A DNA stretch of 44,673 nucleotides from Flavobacteriaceae bacterium (GTDB lineage Bacteria > Bacteroidota > Bacteroidia > Flavobacteriales > Flavobacteriaceae). The stretch covers positions 1-44,673 of the forward strand of contig JAFMLQ010000017.1 of NCBI GenBank assembly GCA_017852075.1, in the 5' to 3' direction. Below the pieces are notes generated by a model. The model was not told the origin of the DNA. It saw only the letters and a list, made by a program, of their open reading frames with translations, and ran no database searches. Position numbers and translations under genes: made by a program. Below, in pieces: positions 15,526-23,366 of this stretch. The stretch's first letter is position 1, and every line of letters starts with the position of its first letter.

Positions 15526-15897
15526 TTGCAAACCCTTTACTTCAAATTCGGTGAACATGCTGAAGCTGTTCATATTTTTAGCACATTGGGTATGGAGCCC
15601 TGGGGTCGTATAGGATTGGGCATCGTAGAGCTTATCGTGGCGATTACACTCCTGATTCCCAAAACTCAGGTGATCGCTTCCTTTGTAAGTTTAGGGGTAT
15701 TGGCAGGAGCCATAGGCGCCCATTTATTTACTCCAGTAGGAATCGTGGTGTACTGGGATGGAAACTCAGACAAAGGACAACTGTTTTTTATGGCAGTACT
15801 TTCTTTTGTTTTTATTATCATTCACCTTTTCATCTTCACCAAAAGAAAAAACTACAGTTTGAACGATTTAATCAAAAAAGAGGTTTTAAAGCGGTGA
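15526..15897 (+). CDS. DoxX-like membrane protein
   Basis: This is a small inner-membrane protein of the DoxX/DoxD-like superfamily with four hydrophobic segments and the conserved features LYFKFGEHAEAVHIFSTLG and GRIGLGIVELIVA. The first canonical start is TTG 15526 (123 residues), but this would cut into the first helix. The frame is open upstream and reads SILLRIIVSIILLQTLYFKF, a normal first helix. The earliest plausible start is ATT at 15475 (140 residues), 18 bases after the YHS gene stop. The protein is therefore probably longer and uses a rare start codon. Function is unknown; DoxX proteins are often linked to redox or thiol chemistry. Confidence 0.83.
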   Translation: MQTLYFKFGEHAEAVHIFSTLGMEPWGRIGLGIVELIVAITLLIPKTQVIASFVSLGVLAGAIGAHLFTPVGIVVYWDGNSDKGQLFFMAVLSFVFIIIHLFIFTKRKNYSLNDLIKKEVLKR

Positions 15898-15898
15898 T

Positions 15899-16927
15899 AT
15901 GAAAAAAACGACTTGGATACGCATATATCATTATGAATTTTGGCCCTTTTGGCTATTCTATATTCCCGCCTATTTTTACTACTTCTATTTGGCATTAAAA
16001 TCAAGAAAATGGGTTTATTTTTCAGTATTAAATCCCAGTATGAATTTTGGTGGGGCTTTTTTGAGTTCAAAAAATACATCCCTTCAAAATATTCCTAAAC
16101 AATGGGTTCCCAAAACCTTGTTGGTCTGTTCAGGAGAAAAATTCTCTTGTGTACAGAAAAAGTTGAAAAAGAAAAATATCAAGCTCCCTTTTATTGTAAA
16201 ACCTGACATGGGAGAACGGGGTAAGGGTGTAGAAGTGATCCACAAATTAGTTGAATTAAAAGACTACATCACAAATCATTCTAAAGTCTCTTTTTTAATT
16301 CAGGAGTATGTGAAATACCCCATTGAACTTGGAATTTTATTTTATTGGGATCTTAAAGGAAATCCACAAATTAGTTCCATTGGAATCAAATCATTCTGCC
16401 ATATTACAGGAAATGGAAAAGACCGATTTGAGGAACTGGTCAAAAAAAATCCCAGAATACAGTCTCGAATACCCATCTTAATGAAACGTTTTCAAACAGA
16501 ATGGGAAACAATAGTTCCTAAAGGCAAAAGCCTCTTGGTAGAACCTATCGGCAACCACAACAGAGGAACCACCTTCTTGGACGGTCGAAAATACTATTCA
16601 GATGATATGCTACAGTGGGCAGTGACTTGTGCAAGACAAATTCCTGGTTTTGACTATGGCCGTTTTGATGTTAAAATCAAAGACATGGATGCCTTTAAAA
16701 AACAAAAGGGAATTAAAATTATGGAAGTCAATGGCGTAAACTCAGAGCCAATACATATTTATGATCCCAACTACTCGATATGGAATGCCTATCGAGACAT
16801 CTTTTTTCAAATGAAAATCATCTATGATCTCAGTCAGAAGAGATTAGAGAAAGAATGTCCCACTCAATCTCTTTTAGCGTTTTTAAAAGGTACGCATCAG
16901 TTGTTGAACAAAAAAATTATTCATTAA
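15899..16927 (+). CDS. ATP-grasp superfamily enzyme of unknown substrate
   Basis: This 342-residue protein has an ATP-grasp fold related to D-alanine-D-alanine ligase and carbamoyl-phosphate-type enzymes. The ATP-binding lysine segment VKPDMGERGKGVEVIH is at about 99-114 and the hinge FLIQEYVKYPIELGI at about 131-145. The metal-binding IMEVNGVNSEPIHIYDPN near 278-295 replaces the usual NxN motif with EVNGVNSE. The N-terminal 35 residues contain a Trp/Tyr-rich hydrophobic stretch (FWPFWLFYIPAYFYYF), possibly a membrane anchor. It starts 1 base after the DoxX-like gene. It may ligate a carboxylate to an amine or thiol; the substrate cannot be read from sequence. Confidence 0.78.
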   Translation: MKKTTWIRIYHYEFWPFWLFYIPAYFYYFYLALKSRKWVYFSVLNPSMNFGGAFLSSKNTSLQNIPKQWVPKTLLVCSGEKFSCVQKKLKKKNIKLPFIVKPDMGERGKGVEVIHKLVELKDYITNHSKVSFLIQEYVKYPIELGILFYWDLKGNPQISSIGIKSFCHITGNGKDRFEELVKKNPRIQSRIPILMKRFQTEWETIVPKGKSLLVEPIGNHNRGTTFLDGRKYYSDDMLQWAVTCARQIPGFDYGRFDVKIKDMDAFKKQKGIKIMEVNGVNSEPIHIYDPNYSIWNAYRDIFFQMKIIYDLSQKRLEKECPTQSLLAFLKGTHQLLNKKIIH

Positions 16928-16936
16928 ATAAGAAAT

Positions 16937-17449
16937 ATGAACATCCAGCCCCATCAAATCGTACTCTCAGATCTAAAAAATCTAATGCGTCAAATGAACA
17001 CCTCTGAATTAACAAATAAAAACAAGGTGTTATCTAAGGCAAGTATTGGAGAGCATTTTAGACACATTATAGAATTTTATCAATGCTGTATTTCTCAAAA
17101 AGAAAGTGGTTTTGTTAACTATGATCTGAGAAAACGAAACAAGAACCTTGAAGAAAATCCTAATTTTGGCATTCAAACTATAGAAACGATTTTGAATTAT
17201 TTAAGTACACTGCATTTAAAAGATGATACCCCCCTCCTTCTTGGCTCTGGAGAAGAAAGTCAACTCCCAAGCTCGGATACTATTCAAAGTTCCTTTTTTC
17301 GTGAGCTTGCCTATTGTTTAGACCATTGTATTCATCATCAAAGTCTAATAAAGATAGGACTGATGGAGCAGGGTCTCGATCATCTTATTGATGACAATTT
17401 TGGGGTAGCTTTTTCCACTCAAAAACATCGGAAAGAGTGTGCATCGTAA
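16937..17449 (+). CDS. DinB/YfiT-like four-helix protein
   Basis: This 170-residue protein is probably a member of the DinB superfamily of metal-binding helical bundles, many of which are thiol S-transferases. Candidate metal ligands are His40/His43 in SIGEHFRHIIEF and the His residues in YCLDHCIHHQSLIKIG near residue 134. The match is by pattern of motifs, not strong identity. It overlaps the start of the NRDE-family gene by 13 bases, so translation is probably coupled. A second, more typical member of the superfamily lies at 26442-26963. Confidence 0.65.
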   Translation: MNIQPHQIVLSDLKNLMRQMNTSELTNKNKVLSKASIGEHFRHIIEFYQCCISQKESGFVNYDLRKRNKNLEENPNFGIQTIETILNYLSTLHLKDDTPLLLGSGEESQLPSSDTIQSSFFRELAYCLDHCIHHQSLIKIGLMEQGLDHLIDDNFGVAFSTQKHRKECAS

Positions 17450-18135
17450 GTTATGTACCGTTAAAGGAGGGCTTTAGCTTTATCAGTAATCGCGATGAGC
17501 AAGTTGATCGTCCTTCGGTCGCACCAAAATTGTACAATTCGGATCGGGTTCAATTAATTTATCCTAAAGATCTAAGAGGTAATGGAACTTGGTTTGGAGT
17601 TTCACCAAATGAAAAAAAAGTCTGCTGCTTGCTCAATGCCAAAGGAAAGTTTCCAGATCTAAAGCAAAAAACCAGTAGAGGAACACTTGCTCTAGAATGG
17701 TTATCTCATAAAAATTTCGAGCTTGCTAAAAAGTCTTTGGTGAATTATGCACCGTTTGTGCTAATTACGGTTAATTTCAAAAATTCAATAACCGAACTCA
17801 TTACTTATCATTGGGATGGCTCCCACTTTAAGGAGAATAAGTTAAACGCCTCTACTCCATTTTTGTGGGCCTCTTCCAGTTTATATACCGATACAAAAAA
17901 TCAAACATTTCAAGGGATCTTTAACAAACATCTCCCAGAATTATACAAATTTGATCGAACACTCAACTTTCACAAAAAACTTGTACAACCCCTCAACAGT
18001 AGTGTTTATTCAGAAAAAAACAAAAACATTAAGACGGTAAGCATTACGGGTTTTGTCAATCGGGATGCACAATCCGAAATACACTACTTAGAATTCCAGA
18101 AAGAAAAAACAAAATTAAGTACACTCCAGTTTTGA
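17437..18135 (+). CDS. NRDE (TANGO2) family protein
   Basis: This 232-residue protein belongs to the NRDE/TANGO2 family. Members share an N-terminal Met-Cys and an Asn-Arg-Asp-Glu motif, here MCIVSY and FISNRDEQVDRP at about 15-26, followed by GNGTWFGVS. Cys2 would be a nucleophile if the family has an Ntn-hydrolase-like fold, and eukaryotic TANGO2 has been linked to haem and lipid homeostasis. The start is GTG at 17437, chosen because it places Cys at position 2. It overlaps the DinB-like gene by 13 bases. Its stop directly abuts the stop of the convergent proS gene. Confidence 0.82.
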   Translation: MCIVSYVPLKEGFSFISNRDEQVDRPSVAPKLYNSDRVQLIYPKDLRGNGTWFGVSPNEKKVCCLLNAKGKFPDLKQKTSRGTLALEWLSHKNFELAKKSLVNYAPFVLITVNFKNSITELITYHWDGSHFKENKLNASTPFLWASSSLYTDTKNQTFQGIFNKHLPELYKFDRTLNFHKKLVQPLNSSVYSEKNKNIKTVSITGFVNRDAQSEIHYLEFQKEKTKLSTLQF

Positions 18136-19614
18136 TTAATATGCCTTGGCGAAAAGCACTCGCATTTTGGAAGGCTTTCCAGAATACACACAGCTTCCAA
18201 CCTCTTCTTTGGCATCCAATGGTATACAACGTATGGTAGCCTTTGTTGTTTTCTTGATAGCTTCTTCACTTTCTTGAGTTCCATCCCAATGAGCTGATAT
18301 AAAACCTCCCTTTTCCTTTATAACACTTTGAAATTCAGCGAAGGTTTCTACTTTGGTTATATTTTCCTCTCGGAAACGCTTTGCTTTATCAAACAATGCT
18401 TGTTGCATCTCTTGAAGCTGTTCTTCTACATAGTTCACAATCTCAACTTGAGAAACACTACTTTTTGTCAAAATATCACGTCTTGCTATTTCAACCCGCT
18501 CGTGCTCCAAATCTTTAGGACCAATAGCAATTCGCAAAGGCACTCCTTTCAATTCGTACTCATGAAACTTAAATCCTGGCTTAAACTTATCCCGGTTGTC
18601 AAATTTTACTCGGATGTTTTTTTCTTCTAATTTTGATTTGATCTTTTGCGCCACTTGAGCAATTTCTTTTTGCTGATCTTCCCCTTTATAAATGGGAACT
18701 ATGACCACTTGGTAAGGTGCCAAATTGGGAGGCAATACTAAGCCATTGTCATCGCTGTGGGTCATAATCAAAGCGCCAATTAATCGTGTGGAAACACCCC
18801 AAGAAGTAGCCCAAACAAAATCTAGCTTCCCTGTGTCTGTTGCAAATTTAACATCAAATGCCTTTGCGAAATTTTGTCCTAAAAAATGAGATGTACCTGC
18901 CTGAAGTGCTTTACCGTCTTGCATCAATGCCTCTATGCAATATGTTTCTTCCGCACCAGCAAAACGTTCACTAGCGGTCTTAGTTCCTTGAATAACCGGA
19001 ATGGCCATAAAATTTTCTACAAAATCAGTATACACCTGATTCATCAATTTTGTTTCTTCTAGTGCTTCCTGTTTTGTTGCATGTGCTGTATGCCCCTCTT
19101 GCCATAAAAATTCAGCTGTTCTTAGGAAAAGTCGAGTTCTCATTTCCCAACGAACCACATTAGCCCATTGGTTAATTAGAATTGGTAAGTCGCGATATGA
19201 TTGAATCCAGGTTTTGTACGTATTCCATATTACTGCCTCACTTGTGGGTCTAACCACAAGTTCTTCTTCTAATTTCGCTTCAGGATCTACCATGAGTTTC
19301 CCGGGTCTTGCCTCATCATTTTTCAATCGATAATGAGTTACTACAGCACATTCTTTGGCAAAACCTTCTGCATTTTTTTCTTCAGCTTCAAATAAACTTT
19401 TGGGAACAAACAAAGGAAAATAGGCATTTTCGTGCCCTGTAGCTTTAAACATTTTATCCAGTTCAGCTTGCATTTTTTCCCAAATGGCATAGCCGTAAGG
19501 TTTGATAACCATACAACCGCGAACAGCAGAGTTTTCAGCGAGATCCGCCTGAACCACTATTTCATTATACCATTTAGAATAATCTTGATCTCGAGGGGTT
19601 AATTTATTCGCCAT
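18136..19614 (-). CDS. proS: Prolyl-tRNA synthetase, archaeal/eukaryotic-type short form
   Basis: This 492-residue class II aminoacyl-tRNA synthetase charges tRNA-Pro. It lacks the editing insertion of the long bacterial form (about 570 residues) and has the archaeal/eukaryotic-like layout, including the C-terminal zinc/Tyr-ending domain (ends FAKAY). Motif 2 is seen in [20 protein letters not shown], the substrate loop in [12 protein letters not shown], and motif 3 in [18 protein letters not shown]. The start [20 protein letters not shown] is typical of this type. A TAGCTTTG -7-like box lies about 55 bases upstream. The stop codons of proS and the convergent NRDE gene are adjacent. Confidence 0.95.
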   Translation of the reverse strand: MANKLTPRDQDYSKWYNEIVVQADLAENSAVRGCMVIKPYGYAIWEKMQAELDKMFKATGHENAYFPLFVPKSLFEAEEKNAEGFAKECAVVTHYRLKNDEARPGKLMVDPEAKLEEELVVRPTSEAVIWNTYKTWIQSYRDLPILINQWANVVRWEMRTRLFLRTAEFLWQEGHTAHATKQEALEETKLMNQVYTDFVENFMAIPVIQGTKTASERFAGAEETYCIEALMQDGKALQAGTSHFLGQNFAKAFDVKFATDTGKLDFVWATSWGVSTRLIGALIMTHSDDNGLVLPPNLAPYQVVIVPIYKGEDQQKEIAQVAQKIKSKLEEKNIRVKFDNRDKFKPGFKFHEYELKGVPLRIAIGPKDLEHERVEIARRDILTKSSVSQVEIVNYVEEQLQEMQQALFDKAKRFREENITKVETFAEFQSVIKEKGGFISAHWDGTQESEEAIKKTTKATIRCIPLDAKEEVGSCVYSGKPSKMRVLFAKAY

Positions 19615-19638
19615 AAAATTTTTGGCACAGAATTTGCC

Positions 19639-19646
19639 TATATTTG
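19639..19646 (+). promoter_or_regulatory. Candidate -7 element for the aromatic lipoprotein gene
   Basis: TATATTTG lies about 62 bases upstream of the ATG at 19709. A TTG at 19622-19624 is 14 bases away, shorter than the usual spacer, so this is a weak call. Confidence 0.3.
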
Positions 19647-19667
19647 ATTGAATTAATTATTAGGTTA

Positions 19668-19675
19668 CAAAGCTA
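19668..19675 (-). promoter_or_regulatory. Candidate -7 element for proS
   Basis: On the minus strand TAGCTTTG lies about 53 bases upstream of the proS ATG. No -33 TTG has good spacing. It is divergent from the element at 19639-19646. Confidence 0.35.
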
Positions 19676-19708
19676 ACCTTTTGTCACCTATTTCTAAAAT
19701 CAACGCTC

Positions 19709-21082
19709 ATGAAAACTACATCATTGTACATTCGGATAAAAACAACAGTTTTTGGTTTTTTAATGGCATCGCTCGTACTGAGTTGTGGAAGTTTTCAAGG
19801 CGCATCGTATTTTGATTCTGATGGGATTTATGCCACTCAAACAAGCGTTCGTTATGAAAATCCAAAAGCTAGCAAAAAAAGTGATTATTACACCCAATAC
19901 TTTCAAAGTGTAGCCGAAGATGGATATGTTGAGCCTTCAGCAGATGAAATTTATTTTACAGATACCGATTCTTATAATGGCACTCAACAAAATGTAGTAG
20001 TTGAAGAGTCCTATTCTCAAATTCCATGGGGTGGACAGACTTCGCAAACCGAAATTGTCTTGATCGACAATCGACCCAACTTCTCTTGGGGACTTTCTGG
20101 ATTTGCCTTTAATTTTTCACCTTTTTGGAATAACTATTACGGAAATCCCTACCGTTTTGGATTTGGAAGATTTTATAGTCCTTTCTTCAACCGTCCCTTC
20201 TGGAATCCATATGGTGGATATGCGGATTTTTGGGGAGGTTTCGACCCCTTTTATTCTCCCTTTAGCTATTATGGAGGATTCTATAATCCCTATGGATTTG
20301 GATATAGAAACCCATGGAATTATCGGAATAACCGCTGGAATCGTTTTAATGATTTTTACGGAAACAATCACAATTGGAGAAACAATAGAGATTACCGTTC
20401 TACCGTTGCGAGAATCAAATCAGGACGTGGTGAAAAAACCTATCCCAATGATAATTCCCGATCTCGACAAAACGCAAAAGAAGCAAGAAGAAAAACTCAG
20501 AATATCGAAAATACGCTTAATCGAATCAATTTAGGCAGAGACATAAACTCTGTAGGGAGAAGATCTATAGTAGGATACGACAGAAATCGTGCTGGGATCA
20601 CTTCTGGTGGAAATGTCAATCCAAGTAATGTTCGTCCTATTGGAGGCGTAGTCTCAAGAAGTAGAAATTTGGGTTTAAGTCAAGGAAATATCAACATAAC
20701 CAAAGGAAGCACAGACGTTTCTCGCAGTACTGGAAGAGTACAAGCGCAGTATCGACTTCCAGCTAGAAATCCGAATAGAACTTCAACTCAAGCTCAAAAT
20801 ACCCGACCCGTTCGAGTTTTGAAAACTCCAGCTAGAACTTACAACCGTAATACAAATCAAGTTCAACAGTCCAATAGGGGACAGAATGCAACCAGAAGTT
20901 ATAACAGTACACCTAATACAAAATCCAGTTATACTAGGTCAAATAAAACCTACAATAACAATCAGTCTTATGGACGCTCCAGTAGTTCAGGAAGTAATCG
21001 ATCTTCTTTCAGCTCAGGAAGTTCCAGTCGATCCTCTGGTCGAAGTAGCTCTTCTTCAAGAAGCAGTGGTCGTAGAAATTAA
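19709..21082 (+). CDS. Lipoprotein with aromatic/Gly-Asn-rich core and Ser/Arg-rich tail
   Basis: The function of this 457-residue protein is not recognised. It has a lipoprotein signal peptide with lipobox LVLSC and lipidation at Cys26. Three composition zones are visible. Residues about 27-125 are mixed and acidic. About 125-230 is very rich in Phe, Tyr, Trp, Gly, Asn and Pro (repeats such as FWNPYGGY and FYNPYGFGY). From about 230 to the end it is basic, rich in Arg, Asn, Ser and Thr, ending in a run of Ser-Ser-Arg/Gly repeats. It is probably exposed on the outer membrane. It ends 23 bases before a FadL-like barrel gene and is probably co-transcribed with it. Adhesive or matrix roles are possible but unproven. 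Confidence 0.7.
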   Translation: MKTTSLYIRIKTTVFGFLMASLVLSCGSFQGASYFDSDGIYATQTSVRYENPKASKKSDYYTQYFQSVAEDGYVEPSADEIYFTDTDSYNGTQQNVVVEESYSQIPWGGQTSQTEIVLIDNRPNFSWGLSGFAFNFSPFWNNYYGNPYRFGFGRFYSPFFNRPFWNPYGGYADFWGGFDPFYSPFSYYGGFYNPYGFGYRNPWNYRNNRWNRFNDFYGNNHNWRNNRDYRSTVARIKSGRGEKTYPNDNSRSRQNAKEARRKTQNIENTLNRINLGRDINSVGRRSIVGYDRNRAGITSGGNVNPSNVRPIGGVVSRSRNLGLSQGNINITKGSTDVSRSTGRVQAQYRLPARNPNRTSTQAQNTRPVRVLKTPARTYNRNTNQVQQSNRGQNATRSYNSTPNTKSSYTRSNKTYNNNQSYGRSSSSGSNRSSFSSGSSSRSSGRSSSSSRSSGRRN

Positions 21083-21105
21083 TAACCCTTAAACATTTGA
21101 ATCTT

Positions 21106-22617
21106 ATGCGTTCCTTAATTTATTTGGGTATAGCCCTTGTTGTGTCACATTTTTCAGCATCTCAAACTTTAAACGATATCTCATATCTCACAAATTCAGG
21201 TTTAAATGGATCTGCGCGGTATACTTCTATGGGTGGTGCTTTTGGAGCTTTGGGTGGTGACTTGACTGCAATTAGTGATAATCCAGCGGCTTCCTCCGTT
21301 TTTTTAAATACAGAAATTGGAGGATCGCTCAATTTTCAAACCCGAACTAATAAAGGAATCTTTTCTGGAACTACACAATCCACAGAAGATGAAAATTTTT
21401 ACTTTGATCAATTTGGTGCTGTTTTTGTCTTTAATAATACAAATCAAGAAAGTCCCTGGTCTCGCATAAGTGCTGCGATCAATATTAATAGAATTGCAAC
21501 TTTTGATCAACAAGCTTTTCTTAGCGGAACAAATACCTCAGGGATTCAAGATTATTTTCTTTACTATGCAAATGGGATAGCCTTTGATGAAATTCAACTT
21601 TATAATGACGAAACTATTTCTGAAGTGTATCGTTATCTAGGAGATGAAGTAGGCTATGGAGCACAACAAGCGTTTTTGGGATATCAATCTTATATCGTTG
21701 ATCCTTTGAGTATTGATCCAAACGAGCGTTCATATGCTTCCAATATCAATTCTAATCAAGTTACGCAAGACTTAGACCTTCTTAATGAAGGATTCCACAG
21801 AAAAACGAGTTTCAATTTTAGCGCACTATATAATAATACACTTCATTTAGGAGTAAATATCAATCAACACCGATTGGAATTTAGAAATAGTCAAAAATTT
21901 TTCGAAGGAGGTCATGACCTAGATTCTTTTGTCTATGATGTCAATTTCAACAATTCGCTTATTAGCTATGGAGAAGGATTTTCTTTGCAATTCGGAGGTA
22001 TCTTAAAATTGAAAAACATTCGTCTAGGACTTGGATACGACAGTCCTCAATGGATCGATATTCAAGATGAAACCCAGCAAGATCTAAGTGCCTATCATTT
22101 TGAAGATGGATTTGAAATTAAAGAGACTGTAGCTCCTGAAATAACCAATTTCTATGCCCCATATCGATTGAGGATACCTTCAAAAACCAGTTTTAGTTTT
22201 GCCTATATATTGAATGAAAGTGGACTTTTTTCAGTCGAATATAGTATGCAAAATATTTCTAATAGTACTCTAAGTCAAAATGGTGGGAGTGACTTTTTAG
22301 ACTCTTTGAATACTCAGGTAAACAACACCTTTCAACCTGTCAATACACTTAAAGTAGGCGGGGAATATCGATTAAAAACATTCAGCCTTCGTGCGGGATA
22401 TTTTTACCGAACCAAAAATCAAACGAGTTTGACTAATGATGATAGGGCACTCACCCTGGGCTTTGGTGTTAATTTTGGAGCGAGCAACTTAAACTTTTCG
22501 TTAATTCAATTTGAGCAAAATCAACAGTTTAATCTTTTTTCAAATGGGCTTACAGACCCCTATACTTTAAGAAAAGACCTAACCCAAATCACAATAAGTT
22601 ATAATTTCAAACTTTGA
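21106..22617 (+). CDS. FadL/OmpP1-like outer-membrane barrel protein
   Basis: This 503-residue outer-membrane beta-barrel protein has a signal peptide ending SASQ. The mature start resembles the OmpP1/FadL transporter family: ARYTSMGGAFGALGGDLTAISDNPA, with the conserved Gly-Gly-Asp-x-x-Ala-x-x-x-NPA pattern. Alternating hydrophobic beta strands run to the C-terminus, which ends in ITISYNFKL with a terminal hydrophobic pattern. The start is ATG 21106; a TTG three codons earlier is less likely. Substrates of the family are hydrophobic compounds such as fatty acids. It is probably paired with the upstream lipoprotein gene. Confidence 0.8.
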   Translation: MRSLIYLGIALVVSHFSASQTLNDISYLTNSGLNGSARYTSMGGAFGALGGDLTAISDNPAASSVFLNTEIGGSLNFQTRTNKGIFSGTTQSTEDENFYFDQFGAVFVFNNTNQESPWSRISAAININRIATFDQQAFLSGTNTSGIQDYFLYYANGIAFDEIQLYNDETISEVYRYLGDEVGYGAQQAFLGYQSYIVDPLSIDPNERSYASNINSNQVTQDLDLLNEGFHRKTSFNFSALYNNTLHLGVNINQHRLEFRNSQKFFEGGHDLDSFVYDVNFNNSLISYGEGFSLQFGGILKLKNIRLGLGYDSPQWIDIQDETQQDLSAYHFEDGFEIKETVAPEITNFYAPYRLRIPSKTSFSFAYILNESGLFSVEYSMQNISNSTLSQNGGSDFLDSLNTQVNNTFQPVNTLKVGGEYRLKTFSLRAGYFYRTKNQTSLTNDDRALTLGFGVNFGASNLNFSLIQFEQNQQFNLFSNGLTDPYTLRKDLTQITISYNFKL

Positions 22618-22653
22618 ACGTAAGCCCACTATCATTTTCCTTTTTAAAATCAG

Positions 22654-22661
22654 TATATTTG
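22654..22661 (+). promoter_or_regulatory. Candidate -7 element for the folE operon
   Basis: TATATTTG lies 18 bases upstream of the folE ATG at 22680, giving a short leader. No -33 TTG stands at the standard spacing. Confidence 0.45.
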
Positions 22662-22679
22662 TAGGCACTTTTGAGGCTT

Positions 22680-23366
22680 ATGAAAATTAAAAATCTAATC
22701 CCGGATAATACTGCTGACACAGGCGAAGACCATTTTTCTACAAATGCTGAAACCCCGTTACGTTCTGATGCATTTGAAAAAAGTGATGATGAGAAAATCC
22801 TTATCATTCAAGAACATGTTCTTGGGATTCTTGAGACTTTAGGAATGGACCTAATGGATGACAGTATCAAAGGAACCCCCCTACGTGTGGCGAAAATGTA
22901 CGTGAAAGAAAACTTTGGAGGATTGCACCCCGATAAAAAACCCAAAGCTTCCACCTTCAAAAACTCCTATAAATACGGAGAAATGCTCGTGGAGAAAAAT
23001 ATTACCCTCTACTCTACCTGCGAACATCACCTACTTCCCATCGTAGGAAAAGCTCACGTAGCTTATGTTTCGAATGGATCGGTTGTTGGTCTTTCTAAAA
23101 TGAATCGCATCGTAGATTATTATGCGAAAAGACCTCAGGTTCAAGAGCGCCTTACCCTTCAAATTGTTCAAGAATTACAAAAAGTTTTAGGAACTCCAGA
23201 TGTGGCCTGTGTTATAGACGCCAAACATCTGTGTGTAAATTCTCGTGGAATTAGTGACATTTCAAGTAGCACAGTAACCAGTGAATACGGAGGTGTGTTT
23301 CAAACAGAAGATAAGAAACGTGAATTTTTAGATTATATCAAACTAGATACCGATTTTAATGAATAG
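22680..23366 (+). CDS. folE: GTP cyclohydrolase I
   Basis: This 228-residue homodecameric zinc enzyme converts GTP to 7,8-dihydroneopterin triphosphate, the first step of folate and pterin synthesis. The zinc ligands are seen in [19 protein letters not shown] (Cys and His) and [12 protein letters not shown] (second Cys). [22 protein letters not shown] forms the substrate pocket. The start is ATG 22680 rather than the TTG three codons upstream, because it lies just after the -7 element and gives [10 protein letters not shown]. The first 40 residues are a variable arm. The stop overlaps the cysS start by 8 bases (ATGAATAG). Confidence 0.96.
   Translation: MKIKNLIPDNTADTGEDHFSTNAETPLRSDAFEKSDDEKILIIQEHVLGILETLGMDLMDDSIKGTPLRVAKMYVKENFGGLHPDKKPKASTFKNSYKYGEMLVEKNITLYSTCEHHLLPIVGKAHVAYVSNGSVVGLSKMNRIVDYYAKRPQVQERLTLQIVQELQKVLGTPDVACVIDAKHLCVNSRGISDISSSTVTSEYGGVFQTEDKKREFLDYIKLDTDFNE

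Noticed and set aside
15899-16927. D-alanine-D-alanine ligase annotation for the ATP-grasp protein.
   Set aside because: The N-terminal region and the substrate-binding motifs of Ddl are absent. Only the ATP-grasp core is shared.
16937-17449. A second bacillithiol transferase.
   Set aside because: The protein shares only a general DinB-like His pattern and lacks the clear YfiT/BstA motifs seen at 26442-26963, so I call it DinB-like without a substrate.
20103-20534. Alternative-frame open reading frame (143 residues, rich in Ile and Thr) inside the aromatic lipoprotein gene.
   Set aside because: It is an out-of-frame shadow created by the biased codon content of the low-complexity region. 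No start context or domain supports it.
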